NCBI RefSeq assembly: GCF_038502225.1
Contig: NC_091378.1
Location: 10,597,351 to 10,661,350, forward strand
Direction: 5' to 3'
DNA: 64,000 nucleotides
Source of the DNA: Cherax quadricarinatus
Taxonomy: Eukaryota > Arthropoda > Malacostraca > Decapoda > Parastacidae
Below the pieces are notes generated by a model. The model was not told the DNA's origin. It saw only the letters and a program-made list of their open reading frames with translations, and did not search any database. The position numbers and the translations under genes were made by a program. Position 1 is the stretch's first letter, and each line of letters opens with the position of its first letter. This document shows, piece after piece, positions 24,483 through 34,093 of the stretch.

Positions 24483-24890
24483 TATAGGAACAGGAGAATT
24501 AGACACACGCGCAACATCTAGGTATCTTTATTCGGTAGACGTTTCGTCAAGCAGTGGCTTTTATCAGTACAATACAGAAGACACAAGAGATAAATGAGGA
24601 AATCAGTCCCTCAGCCCAGATGTTCAGTACCGCAGATGTTCAGTACCGCGGATGTTCAGTACCGCGGATGTTCAGTAACGCGGATGTTCAGTACTGCACT
24701 CATGATGAATGTCAGATTCTCAGATTCTTCAAGAGTGCGGTACTGGACACCTGCTCCTAGGATGATTACCTCATCTTCTACCTCTTCAGTCTTCCGTATT
24801 GCATTGCTAAAGCCACTGGTTGGCGGAACGTCTACTAAATAAAGATACCTATTGTTGCACAGGTGTCTAATTCTTCAACTTATCGTTATT
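24483..24890. mobile_element. Inverted pair of hammerhead-type terminal segments enclosing a 16-bp array
   Basis: The outer ends gaattagacacacgcgcaac (left) and gttgcacaggtgtctaattc (right) are reverse complements. Inside each is GGTATCTTTATT/AATAAAGATACC and a GAAACGTCTAC-type box (GGAACGTCTAC on the right). The box is CTGATAA on the left and TTGCTAA on the right, with weak stems. The centre (24618-24698) is a 16-bp repeat, ATGTTCAGTACCGCGG, five copies. No ORF. Confidence 0.6.
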
Positions 24891-25584
24891 ATATACCACT
24901 GATCTTTGGATGACAGGAACAGGACTTAACTCTTTTCAGGGTGACTCCACTGGATCAGTTCTGATTACCTCTCATTCTCCAGTAGCAGAATTGCCTTTTT
25001 CCAATGTACATAATATAAAATAATCAAGTATTTCCAATCATGGTTTCCTTGGTATGTGCAGCTCTAAGCAGTATGACCCAATGAGTCTTGAGGACATACA
25101 AGAATCCAACTGAAAATGTGTCTACCCACAGAATTTGGCAGGCAAATACAGGTGAAATGGTGATTCAAAGACAATTTAAGCTGGAAAAAACATTTACTTT
25201 ACGACGTTTCACTCATAAAGTGTCTTTGCATCACCACTTACTGGATAACACCATTGTCAACCCACGGACAAAGTGACTTTACCTGTAGTGGTCGCAGAGA
25301 AATAAATGGTATAAAATACCGACACAATGGAAATATAAACACATATGCAGTATAATGTGATCCTTTATTGACAACGTTTCACCCACACAGTGGGCTTTTT
25401 CAAGTCACACACAGATCTACCTGGGGTGGAAGGTACGGGAGTATTTATAGTCAGGTTCAGAATGTTGAGGTCAGGTGGAGAATGCTGCATCTGATGATCT
25501 ACCGGGTGGGGTTATAGAGTCTTGGGTAGCTTGGCAGGGGTATTGGACAAGTTGTGAGTAGACCTTCTGCAGTGTTCTATGTTC

Positions 25585-25907
25585 TTATGTGGGATAGCGA
25601 TGAAGAAGTTTCTTGGCGAGTGGTTCAGCTATGTTATAGAAGCCATTGTTCTGGTTGAAATTGTTGGTTATAGAGATAAGCGATGATTCCAGGATTCTTC
25701 GGTATTGAGTGTTGTCTTCTGTGGCGATAAGTCTTGAGTTTCTGTAGTTAATTAAATGGTTGTGTGAATTGCGATGTTGTACACAGGCATTCCTTGTATC
25801 GTCAGTCCTGCTTGCATATTGGTGTTCTGAAATACGTGTTTGGAGGTCTCTTGATGTTTCGCCCACATATAATTTGTTGCAGTCATTACAAGGGATTATG
25901 TATACCC
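25585..25907 (-). pseudogene. Penelope-like GIY-YIG end, left-arm copy
   Basis: The minus frame from VGETSRDLQTRISEHQYAS to KKLLHRYPT matches the C-terminus of the right copy residue for residue. It begins inside the GIY half at the junction, so it is a truncated copy without its own start. Confidence 0.8.
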
Positions 25908-27171
25908 CTCAGAGGAAAGGCACTCGGGTGATCTTCTCAATCGCATTCGCAACATCAACATCAGGAACAAGAAACTTTCCAGCCTTGACGTGACTTCCCT
26001 ATTCACCAAAGTACCTACTACACAAGCCATCGATCTCTTGCGCAGGAAAATTGACGATTCACTTGATCTTCCCATTCCAGCCAGCGATTTCATCGACCTT
26101 GTTGAACTATGTGTTGGCTTTACGTGTTTCTCTTTCGAAAATCACCTCTTTCAGCAGACTTTTGGACTACCCATGGGTTCGCCACTCAGTGCAGTCCTGG
26201 CGAACCTATACATGGAACATCTAGAAGCCGAACGTTTCTCCACCATTATTCCTTCGTCTGTCACCTGGCTCCGTTATGTTGACGACATTCTCCTCATAAC
26301 TCCTAAACGCTTCAACGTTCAAGCTCTCCAAGACAAGCTCAACCAGGTCGAGCCTTCAATCCAGTTCACACTTGAAGAAGAAGTCGACAACACTCTTCCT
26401 TTCCTTGATGTTCTGCTCTGCAAAGCTGACCACGAACTTCGTTTTAAAGTCTATCGAAAACCCACCAACCAAAACGATCTTCTCCACTTCTACTCTCACC
26501 ACGACACCAAAACCAAACGTGGTGTAATTATAGGCTTCTTCCTGCGTGCACTCAGAATCTGCAGCAATGAGTTCCTTGAGGAAGAATGCACTATAATTGA
26601 ACAAGTATTTTCTAAACTCCACTATCCTCGTCACTTCATCAGAGACTGCAGACGGCGGGCATTAAACATCTTCAACACACCCAGAGAAGACACTGCCGAG
26701 AAGAGATACATAGTCCTCCCCACCAACTCCATTGCCAAACATGTTTCCAACATCTTTTCCAATACATCATTCCAAGTATCTACCTCCACAACCACGACCA
26801 TCAAGGACATCACCAGTAGTAGACAGGACAAGCCTCCATCCTCTGCAGGGGTATACATAATCCCTTGTAATGACTGCAACAAATTATATGTGGGCGAAAC
26901 ATCAAGAGACCTCCAAACACGTATTTCAGAACACCAATATGCAAGCAGGACTGACGATACAAGGAATGCCTGTGTACAACATCGCAATTCACACAACCAT
27001 TTAATTAACTACAGAAACTCAAGACTTATAGCCACAGAAGACAACACTCAATACAGAAGAATCCTGGAATCATCGCTTATCTCTATAACCAACAATTTCA
27101 ACCAGAACAATGGCTTCTATAACATAGCTGAACCACTCGCCAAGAAACTTCTTCATCGCTATCCCACATAA
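25908..27171 (+). pseudogene. Penelope-like reverse transcriptase and GIY-YIG endonuclease, 5' truncated
   Basis: Open from the junction to TAA at 27171. No ATG starts it; the first GTG is at 25990. It keeps RT motif A (SLDVTSLFTKVP), motif B (FGLPMGSPLSAVLANLYME), motif C as RYVDDILL (YVDD at 26275-26286), motif D (LPFLDVLL) and the thumb (YRKPTNQNDLLHFYSHHDTK). After a linker comes the GIY-YIG nuclease: GVYIIPC at about 26848, LYVGETSRDLQTRI, and ESSLISI. The RT fingers and the N-terminal Penelope domain are missing. The catalytic residues that remain look intact and there is no internal stop, so the insertion is fairly recent. Confidence 0.88.
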
Positions 27172-27352
27172 GAACATAGAACACTGCAGAAGGTCTACTC
27201 ACAACTTGTCCAATACCCCTGCCAAGCTACCCAAGACTCTATAACCCCACCCGGTAGATCATCAGATGCAGCATTCTCCACCTGACCTCAACATTCTGAA
27301 CATGACTATAAATACTCCCGTACCTTCCACCCCAGGTAGATCTGTGTGTGAC

Positions 27353-27386
27353 TTGAAAAAGCCCACTGTGTGGGTGAAACGTTGTC
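27353..27386 (+). other. Hammerhead-like core, right arm of second Penelope family
   Basis: TTGAAAA (27353-27359), A, stem GCCCAC/GTGGGT with loop TGT, GAAAC (27376-27380), GTTGTC, followed by AATAAA. The GTC is in the expected cleavage position. The mirror copy is at 25370-25403 on the minus strand. Confidence 0.45.
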
Positions 27387-27549
27387 AATAAAGGATCACA
27401 TTATACTGCATATGTGTTTATATTTCCATCCCTAGAGTTTTCTTAAACATAAACCTGAGTGTCATGGCTCGCACAAAGTAAATTAATTTGTGTTTCTATA
27501 AAGAATCAGTTATAGTCAGTAAAAAAATGTGATATTATTGACACACTGA

Positions 27550-28937
27550 AAAAAGCTCTCAACACGGTTTTACAAAGGGGCGTTCCTGTCTTGCGAATTT
27601 ACTAACTTTTTTCACTAAGGTGTTTGAGAAGGTAGATCATGGTAGTTAATATGATATTGTGTATATGGACTTCAGTAAGGATTTCGATAGAGTTCCACAC
27701 CAGAGGCTATTGAGGAAACTTAAGGCACGCGGAATAGGAGGAGAAATTTTATCCTGGGTAGAGGTATGGCTGACAAATAGACAGCAGAGAGTTTGCATAA
27801 ATGGGGAGAAATCAGAATGGGGGCACGTCACAAGCGGTGTTCCTCAGGGGTCAGTGTTGGGCCCCTTGTTGTTCACAATTTACATAAACGACATAGATGA
27901 GGGAATAAATAGCGACATAAGCAAATTTGCTGATGACACCAAAATAGGCCGTCCAATTCATTCTAATGAGGACACTAGATCACTCCAGGATGATTTGAAT
28001 AGACTGATGCAATGGTCGGAGAAGTGACAGATGCAGTTTAATATTGACAAATGCAAAGTTCTAAATGTTGGACAGGTAAATAACCATGCCACATATAAAC
28101 TAAATAAGGTAGATCTTAATACTACTGATTGCGAAAAGGATTTAGGAGGTCTGGTTAGCAGCAACTTAAAACCAAGACAACAGTGCATTAGTGCTCGCAA
28201 TAAAGCTAACAGAATTCTTGGCTTCATATCTAGAAGTATAAATATAGAAGTCCTCAGGTTGTTCTTCAACTCTATATATCCTTGGCTAGGCCTCATTTAG
28301 ACTATGCTGCTCAGTTCTGGTCATTGTATTACAGAATGGATATAAATGCTCTGGAAAATGTACAAAGGAGGATGACAAAGATGATCCCATGTATCAGAAA
28401 TCTTCCCTATGAGGATAGACTGAGGGCCCTGAATCTGCACTCTCTCGAAAGGCGTAGAATTAGGGGGGATATGATCGAGGTGTATAAATGGAAAACAGGA
28501 ATAAATAAAGGGGATGTAAATAGCGTGCTGAAAATTTCCAGCCAAGACAGGACTCGCAGCAATGGTTTCAAGTTAGAAAAATTCAGATTCAGAAAGGATA
28601 TAGGAAAGCACTGGTTTGGTAATAGAGTTGTGGATGAGTGGAACAAACTCCCGAGTACAGTTATTCAGGCTAAAACATTGTGAAGTTTTAAAAATAGGTT
28701 AGATAAATACATGAGTGGGTGTGGGTGGGTGTGAGTTGGACCTGACTAGCTTGTGCTGCTGGGTCTGGTGCAGTGCTCCATCCTTGAGTGGAGATAACCA
28801 GACTGGGTGGGTCATTTGGCTAATCCGGGGGGGAAGTCACTGGTCTAATCCGGGGGGGGGGGGACATGGACCTGCTCCGCATGGGTCAGTAGGCCTGTTG
28901 CAGTGTTCCTTCTTCCTTATGTTCTTATATTCTTATA
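27550..28937 (+). pseudogene. CR1 LINE, 5'-truncated copy
   Basis: Same family as the intact CR1 at 1846-5911 and very similar to it. It begins in RT at QHGFTKGRSC (27557) and continues through YMDFSKDFDRVPH, GVPQGSVLGPLLFTIYINDI and KFADDTKIG to the C-terminus and a 3' end at about 28937 (ttatgttcttatattctta). Stops and frameshifts include TAA near 27645 and TGA at 28025, a frame change near 28250, and TGA at 28681. The motif A residue AFD is changed to DFD. Confidence 0.9.
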
Positions 28938-29944
28938 CAGAGTACTTCGGGCAGAAGGAATCGGTTATCATGGTGAGAATGATTAAGAATCTACGAGTGG
29001 GTATCCCTCTATTCATTGTTAAATTCATCCTGCTGAAAGATATCAACGTTGGTAGACGAGAAAACACAGATATCCCTAAACTTTAGAGCAGCAGAATCAA
29101 GCACTATGATCAGAGTTTGGACAACATAAAACATCTTAGGTTGTGTATCAGGGTGACTACCAGAGTCAGGGATATCGTATCCTACTAAATACTGGGATTT
29201 AATCCTTGTAACGATCAGCACTTGCAAAGGTACCGTTTACGGTACTCTACTCAAAATGGCAAATCATAATTGTCTGTCCACAGTTTTTTCGTAATTTCAT
29301 ACGAGGAATTAAAAATTATCCTAGACATCATCTTTCGAAGGCAGATAAATCAAATTCTGTGGTTATTTTGGGACGAAGTAGACAACTTGGGGGAACAATA
29401 ATCTTTGGGGGAACAATAATCTTTAACTAGATGACAGATAAACATATGTTCCCATTATTAAGAACCTCCTCGATCAGATTAACAGCCAGTTCAATAAACA
29501 GCAAAAAACTGACTTAAAGGAAATGATGAACTTATGAAACAACAGTCAGCTAGATCAACCACACTCCTATATATGTATAGGTTGATTAAGATTAATAATA
29601 GTTCCATTGTTTCCAACATAACATTGTTAGTTTTGTCTTGTCTGAAGCACAAAAATTTTGTAAATAGCTGGTCAAAGTGTTAACCTTATTGATGGGCATC
29701 ACATCGGATGCTCATCTAAAATGTGAGGAATTTCATAATTTCAATATGCCGAATGACTTCACTTTCCTTTGAGGTACCAGTGGTGAATGTTTGAACCCGA
29801 TCAGAAGAAGCATTCTTTAGTTATCACACACACACAAAATTTAGTTGTTAAATATGTTAGGAATTTAGCAAATTTTAATGTATAAAATCTAAAACTATAC
29901 CGAGTTTTTCTTTTCGTTAGATACATCAGCGTTCACAGTGTGAA
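28938..29944. other. No recognisable gene
   Basis: Unique-looking AT-rich sequence. Short open frames only, with no domain I recognise. It could be intron or intergenic. Confidence 0.5.
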
Positions 29945-30105
29945 GATGTGGAAAATTACACTTCTGTACAGTTCGGGATATTAATTAGAAGAAACGTTTC
30001 GCCCCGAGCAGCTTCAGTCGTGATCAACACCCGTGGCGAAAGGTGTGCTATTATAAATGTCCTGAACTGTACATAAGTATTTTTCCCACATTTTGACGGA
30101 ATCAT
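29945..30105. mobile_element. Compact inverted hammerhead-type element
   Basis: The outer ends gtgtgaagatgtggaaaattacacttctgtacagttcggga and tcctgaactgtacataagtatttttcccacattttgac pair as reverse complements. The left arm on the minus strand reads CTGAAGCTGCTCGGGGCGAAACGTTTC. The right arm has ccgtggcgaaaggtg. The inner spacer is only a few tens of bases. No ORF. Confidence 0.6.
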
Positions 30106-30194
30106 CACACGAAAAGTTTTATTAATGTCTTGATCAGTACATAACGTGTGTTTTACCTACATATTTCTCCTAGATCTCCATGGAGAAGTGGAAC

Positions 30195-30385
30195 AGAATT
30201 CTTCCTCCGTAAGCCATGAGTGTTGTAAGAGGCGACTAAAATGCCGGGAACAAGGGGCTAGTAAGCCCTTCTCCTGTATACAGTACTAAATTTAAAAAAA
30301 AACCTTTCGATTTTCTTTTTAGGTCACCCTGCTTCTGTGGGATATGGCCGGTTTGTTGAAAAAACAAAAATCCCCTAGAGTTTTC
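30195..30385 (+). mobile_element. Dispersed arthropod SINE-like repeat
   Basis: Contains cctccgtaagccatgagtg, gtaagaggcgactaaaatgcc, ggggctagtaagcccttctcc and a later caccctgcttctgtgggatatggccggt. I recognise this as a common repeat in crustacean sequences, from memory and not from a search. No coding capacity. Confidence 0.55.
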
Positions 30386-30486
30386 CCGACCAACAGACGT
30401 CTGAAGCAATGGAGACTGGTTTTGAGGTTACTCTCCCTGTTATATTACAGAAACTTGTGGATATATTATATTGAGACGCTAACCAG

Positions 30487-30707
30487 TTAACCCTTAAATG
30501 GTCCAAACGTATATATACGTTTTTTCAACATCTATAAGTATGTAAAAAAAATGTAGATCTTCTTTTCTGTTTTACATTTGAAAACGTGTAAAAAAACTTT
30601 TATCTACATTTTTTTTGTTATATTTGAAAATATGTAAAAGAAAGTAGATCTATTTTTGTAGCACTACGAATTTGAACGTCGATCTCATGGGACCGTTTAA
30701 GGGTTAA
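30487..30707. mobile_element. piggyBac-like MITE with TTAA target duplication
   Basis: TTAA at 30487-30490 and 30704-30707 flank a 213-bp element. Its ends are CCCTTAAATGGTCC (30491-30504) and GGACCGTTTAAGGG (30690-30703), 14-bp inverted repeats with one mismatch. TTAA duplication and CCC ends are the hallmarks of piggyBac. The interior is AT-rich and non-coding, with internal repeats of acatttgaaaayrtgtaaaa. Confidence 0.75.
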
Positions 30708-31089
30708 TGTGCCATGCCAGGGGATGTGTTGGAGGACGGATAGCCTAACTTTAATGAGACAGGATGTAATTTTTTTAAAATTACTCCATATCCGATCCAC
30801 TACAGCTCAGTTTTTCTCTACCGCCAACTCCAGTACACAAAATAAGACAGATTTGGAGCCTTTGACTCTGAATTTGATTCAGAATATACAGTGGACCGTA
30901 TATATGCAACAGTAAATTTAATACTGTATGCCCTCAAAATCATCAAAACATTTACATAAAATATTTGATATCTTATTAAATGACTGCTACATACGAAGAT
31001 AGCAATCATAAATGTTAATAATAATAACGGTGATAACAGAACACTATTTTTCTGCTAGTAGTGGTCGGTTACTGTGTTTATTGGTAAGT

Positions 31090-31152
31090 GCCAGCCTAAG
31101 TTACTGATTATAATTAGCAGCTTAGGTTGGCAAGATAATTATCTTGCCAACC
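31090..31152. repeat. Nested palindromes
   Basis: A perfect 28-bp palindrome at 31125-31152 (ggttggcaagataa and its complement) overlaps a second inverted pair, gccagcctaag (about 31089-31099) with cttaggttggc (31121-31131). Part of the sequence can therefore pair in two alternative ways. Function unknown; possibly a MITE end. Confidence 0.6.
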
Positions 31153-31829
31153 AGTTAGAAATTCCTCTGCAGTCTACTGGTAGATCGCGATCGGAATTTT
31201 GGCAATGCTTCTGCTGGAGCCTAACATTGTGAAAAAAAAAAACATTGAATGTTTAGTTAATATTAATTTTCTAATTTTTACGAGTTTGAGATTAAAATTA
31301 TCTCCTAAATGGCTAAAGGAAACTATGTAAAGAAGCTGAATGGTTTATATTGAAGATGGTATAAAATTACTTATAATTTTTCAAATACTTCAAAGTCAAT
31401 GGAAACCTAAAGCTTGAAAGTTTGAAGTTTATATGGAGAGTAATTCCCTAGTAAAAACACACAAACAAATATAACAATTTGGTGAATAATTTGCAAATAG
31501 GAATCTGTGCTTTCCAAAACATTTCTCTAAATAAGACATTTCCAGTTAACTTCCATTCCTCATTTCCCCAGCCGCTCTATGACCCTTAAGGATTTGGCGC
31601 TTTCCCCTATATACGAGAGTAATAGACCAGTTATCACAGAGAAACAATTATCCTAATTGGTTTAATAAAATTGGGAAATTGGGAATTACACAGACCACTA
31701 ACATTGCAATGAGAAGGATGATACTAGTTATTGCAAATATTTCCCATTTTTTTGTAATTATGTTATAAAATAGCAAATTTAAACGTACATAACCTGAAAC
31801 TATAGTGACAATTATTCAGCAAATTGGAG
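31153..31829. other. No gene; SINE-tail relic at about 31568-31622
   Basis: ccagccgctctatgacccttaaggatttggcgctttcccc matches the AAT-tailed SINE 3' block. The rest is AT-rich with no supportable feature. Confidence 0.45.
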
Positions 31830-31980
31830 AATGAAACTCATGACGATGTTTAGGTCCGGCTTGGGCCATTACCTAGTGACTAGTTAATGGTCCAAGTCTG
31901 ACCGTAACGTCGTCACAATTTTTATTCTTCTATGTGCGGGTTATTTACGTATTATTCCTGTCATGGTATTGTGCCTTTTT
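31830..31980. mobile_element. Diverged copy of the 525-690 hairpin element
   Basis: catgacgatgtttaggtccggcttgggccatt and aatggtccaagtctgaccgtaacgtcgtcac form imperfect arms around a 14-bp spacer. The right arm continues ttctatgtgcgggttatttacg...ggtattgtgcctttt, as in the outer part of the element at 525. Confidence 0.7.
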
Positions 31981-32374
31981 AACACTATATTTCTTCTTAA
32001 CACTATAATTCAACACTATATTTCTTCTTAACACTATAATTCAACACTATATTTCTTCTTAACACTATAATTCAACACTATATTTCTTCTTAACACTATA
32101 ATTCAACACTATATTTCTTCTTAACACTATAATTCAACACTATATTTCTTCTTAACACTATAATTCAACACTATATTTCTTCTTAACACTATAATTCAAC
32201 ACTATATTTCTTCTTAACACTATAATTCAACACTATATTTCTTCTTAACACTATAATTCAACACTATATTTCTTCTTAACACTATAATTCAACACTATAT
32301 TTCTTCTTAACACTATAATTCAACACTATAGTTCTTCTTAACACTATAATTCAACACTATACTTCATCTTAACG
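31979..32374. repeat. 31-bp tandem repeat, about 12.5 copies
   Basis: Unit AACACTATATTTCTTCTTAACACTATAATTC, itself built of two similar halves. Copies are almost identical until the last unit, which is degraded. It starts exactly at the end of the hairpin element's cctttttaac. Confidence 0.95.
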
Positions 32375-32505
32375 TTAAGGTCATCAGCGTTTAAAGGCTG
32401 AACTTGTTCAGAAGAGGCATACAATTTTTTTAATTAAATTGGTAAATTGGTTCCCACGGTGTTCTAATATAATTGGATCTGGTCTCTAAAAATTGAAACA
32501 CCAGT

Positions 32506-32605
32506 NNNNNNNNNNNNNNNNNNNNNNNNNNNNNNNNNNNNNNNNNNNNNNNNNNNNNNNNNNNNNNNNNNNNNNNNNNNNNNNNNNNNNNNNNNNNNNN
32601 NNNNN
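32506..32605. other. Assembly gap, 100 N
   Basis: Exactly 100 N, a conventional placeholder of unknown true length. The 18 bases before the gap (32488-32505) are repeated identically just after it (32606-32623). Confidence 0.99.
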
Positions 32606-32929
32606 AAAAATTGAAACACCAGTAATTGAAAGGTTGAAGTCTATTAGCTGAAAGAGGCACTCTCAGATTATCAGATAGAAACCACTAGGCTATCTGCATG
32701 CATAAATTTAGAAAATTGGCATCTACACGGTCAACCCACAATTCAAATTTTCCTTCAAAAACAATACACCAAAGCTGAAAGCTTGAAGCTGATCGGAGGA
32801 GATGTTCTCATGTTCTCACACGGAAATTAAAACTCCGACAACTGCCATAACATACACATAGATGATGTAATCAATCCATCACAACTACGTCTAAGTCTGC
32901 GTCTACGTCTTGGAGGGGTGACGGACTGA

Positions 32930-33060
32930 TTAGATCGTGGTTACATCTCTAGTATTTCTGCTGCTTCCTCTGTACTCGACTGAAGAAACCTACTGTATAG
33001 GCGAAACATTTCGGAATAAAGATACCTAACTGTTGAACATGTATCTTGTCAGCTTGTCGG
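32930..33060 (+). mobile_element. Single arm of a hammerhead-type element
   Basis: The core at 32980-33012 reads CTGAAGA, stem CCTA/TAGG with loop CTGTA, then C-GAAAC-ATTTCGG-AATAAAG. It is followed by the usual gatacctaactgttgaacatgtatcttgtc tail. Box positions 3 and 8 are the canonical C and G. I find no left partner within the window; the N gap lies 375 bp upstream. Confidence 0.55.
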
Positions 33061-33097
33061 TATTGCATACTATTATCATATTCACACTATATTTAAT

Positions 33098-33204
33098 AAA
33101 TAACAAAAAGGCACAATACCGTGACTGGAACGATACACAAATAACCCGCACATAAAAGAGAGAAGCTTACGACGACGTTTCGGTCCGACTTGGACCATTG
33201 TGTG
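33098..33204. mobile_element. Single arm of the 525-690 hairpin element
   Basis: Almost identical to 525-622 (aacaaaaaggcacaataccgtgactgg ... cttggaccattg), ending at the palindrome centre and followed by tgtgtgtgtttcacac. It shows that single arms occur as separate insertions. Confidence 0.8.
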
Positions 33205-33214
33205 TGTGTTTCAC

Positions 33215-33266
33215 ACTATATTATTATTATAAGCAAAAAGAAGCGCTAAACCACAAGGGTTATACA
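33215..33266 (-). mobile_element. SINE 3' tail next to the transporter exon
   Basis: The reverse complement reads gttgtataacccttgtggtttagcgcttctttttgcttataataata, the 3' block and tail of the AAT-tailed SINE. It lies within the intron, starting about 25 bp after the 5' splice site, in the same orientation as the gene. Confidence 0.65.
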
Positions 33267-33291
33267 ACGAATGATTCACACTATAACATAC

Positions 33292-33446
33292 CTTGAAGTT
33301 ACCGATCCTGTCTGCCAGTATGCCGGTGATGGGAGGACCCAAGAGGGAGACTATTGGGTTAATGGCGAATACAACAGACAGCTCACGTTCGCTAATGCCC
33401 AGAGATCTAGCCATGATAGTCAGGAACGGGAAGAGGGTCATCATTG
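33292..33446 (-). CDS. Internal exon of an MFS transporter gene (MFSD6-like)
   Basis: A 155-bp exon with two leading bases completing a codon, then 51 codons reading MMTLFPFLTIMARSLGI...GNFK. Upstream on the minus strand is a good acceptor (ATTTACATCTCCCACACAG), and downstream a good donor (AAG/GTATGT). The protein shows the end of one membrane helix, a short loop, a second helix (VVFAINPIVSLLGPP), and the MFS signature motif GILADRIGNFK (G-x-L-A-D-R-x-G-x-x-K) that follows helix 2. The LGPPITG...ADRIG wording is closest to arthropod MFSD6-type orphan transporters; this family call is from memory. I found no neighbouring exons, so the introns probably exceed the recognisable flanks. It is the only convincing host coding sequence here. 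Confidence 0.75.
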
Positions 33447-33769
33447 CTGTGTGGGAGATGTAAATAGAACCTAATTAGTTTGTTAGGGTTTGAAACCTAT
33501 CGATGGCAGGTGAGTCAATAAGACTGTAATTCACCTGCTAATCAGAATTTATGAATATATACTCTGAAAACCTGGAATTTCAGTTAACTCACTGTACACA
33601 CGCTTTTCGACGTATATAAACTGAGATACACATCTGTCAGTGTATATATTTCGATATATATATTCAACAGAATCTAAGATAATAAGTTTAATATATACTC
33701 ATTTGGATTTGTTGACATAGAAATGATATCTAAACTTGAAATCACAAAGGTATTCCTCTTAAAACCAGA
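33447..33769. other. Probable intron sequence
   Basis: AT-rich and non-coding, upstream (on the minus strand) of the transporter exon. A likely polypyrimidine tract is just before the acceptor. Confidence 0.5.
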
Positions 33770-33995
33770 TACAGATTAACTTAATGAAAGAATATATTTC
33801 ATTGCGTTTGTTTATTATGAAATTATTGTAAACTTATCTAAAATATATTAAGTTGGATTAGGCTAAATTAAATTACATTTGTTATAATAAGGTTAGGTAA
33901 GTTTTCTAAGGTTCTTTTGGAGCAAATTTATAATTTTTTTAATTAACGTAAATGGAAAACTTTTCATCTTTAAACGTTTAAGAACTATTTTTAGA
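33770..33995. mobile_element. Truncated inverted copy of the 10592-10981 MITE
   Basis: ggttaggtaagttttctaaggttcttttgg...caaatttataa is the reverse complement of the interior of the MITE at 10592. It ends at the adjacent (TA)n. The second terminal inverted repeat is missing. Confidence 0.7.
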
Positions 33996-33998
33996 AAG

Positions 33999-34088
<90 letters not shown>
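33996..34088. repeat. (TA)n microsatellite
   Basis: About 90 bp of TA abutting the MITE copy. Confidence 0.95.

Positions 34089-34093
<5 letters not shown>

Larger units (their letters stand above)
25317..27428. mobile_element. Penelope-like element (second family) as a head-to-head inverted pair
   Basis: The left arm (about 25332-25907, minus) duplicates the 3' part of the right copy (about 25908-27428, plus). The 93 codons of GIY-YIG in the left arm are identical in sequence to the right. The outer ends read ACACATATGCAGTATAATG... and carry hammerhead-like cores at 25370-25403 (minus) and 27353-27386 (plus). The truncation junction lies near 25907. The same architecture as 19241-21299, but in a different sequence family. 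Confidence 0.85.

Noticed and set aside
33211..33291. Extension of the transporter reading frame beyond 33292
   Set aside because: The frame runs on into non-homologous residues (VCYSVNHSLYNP) immediately after a consensus GTATGT donor and then into a SINE, so this is intron.
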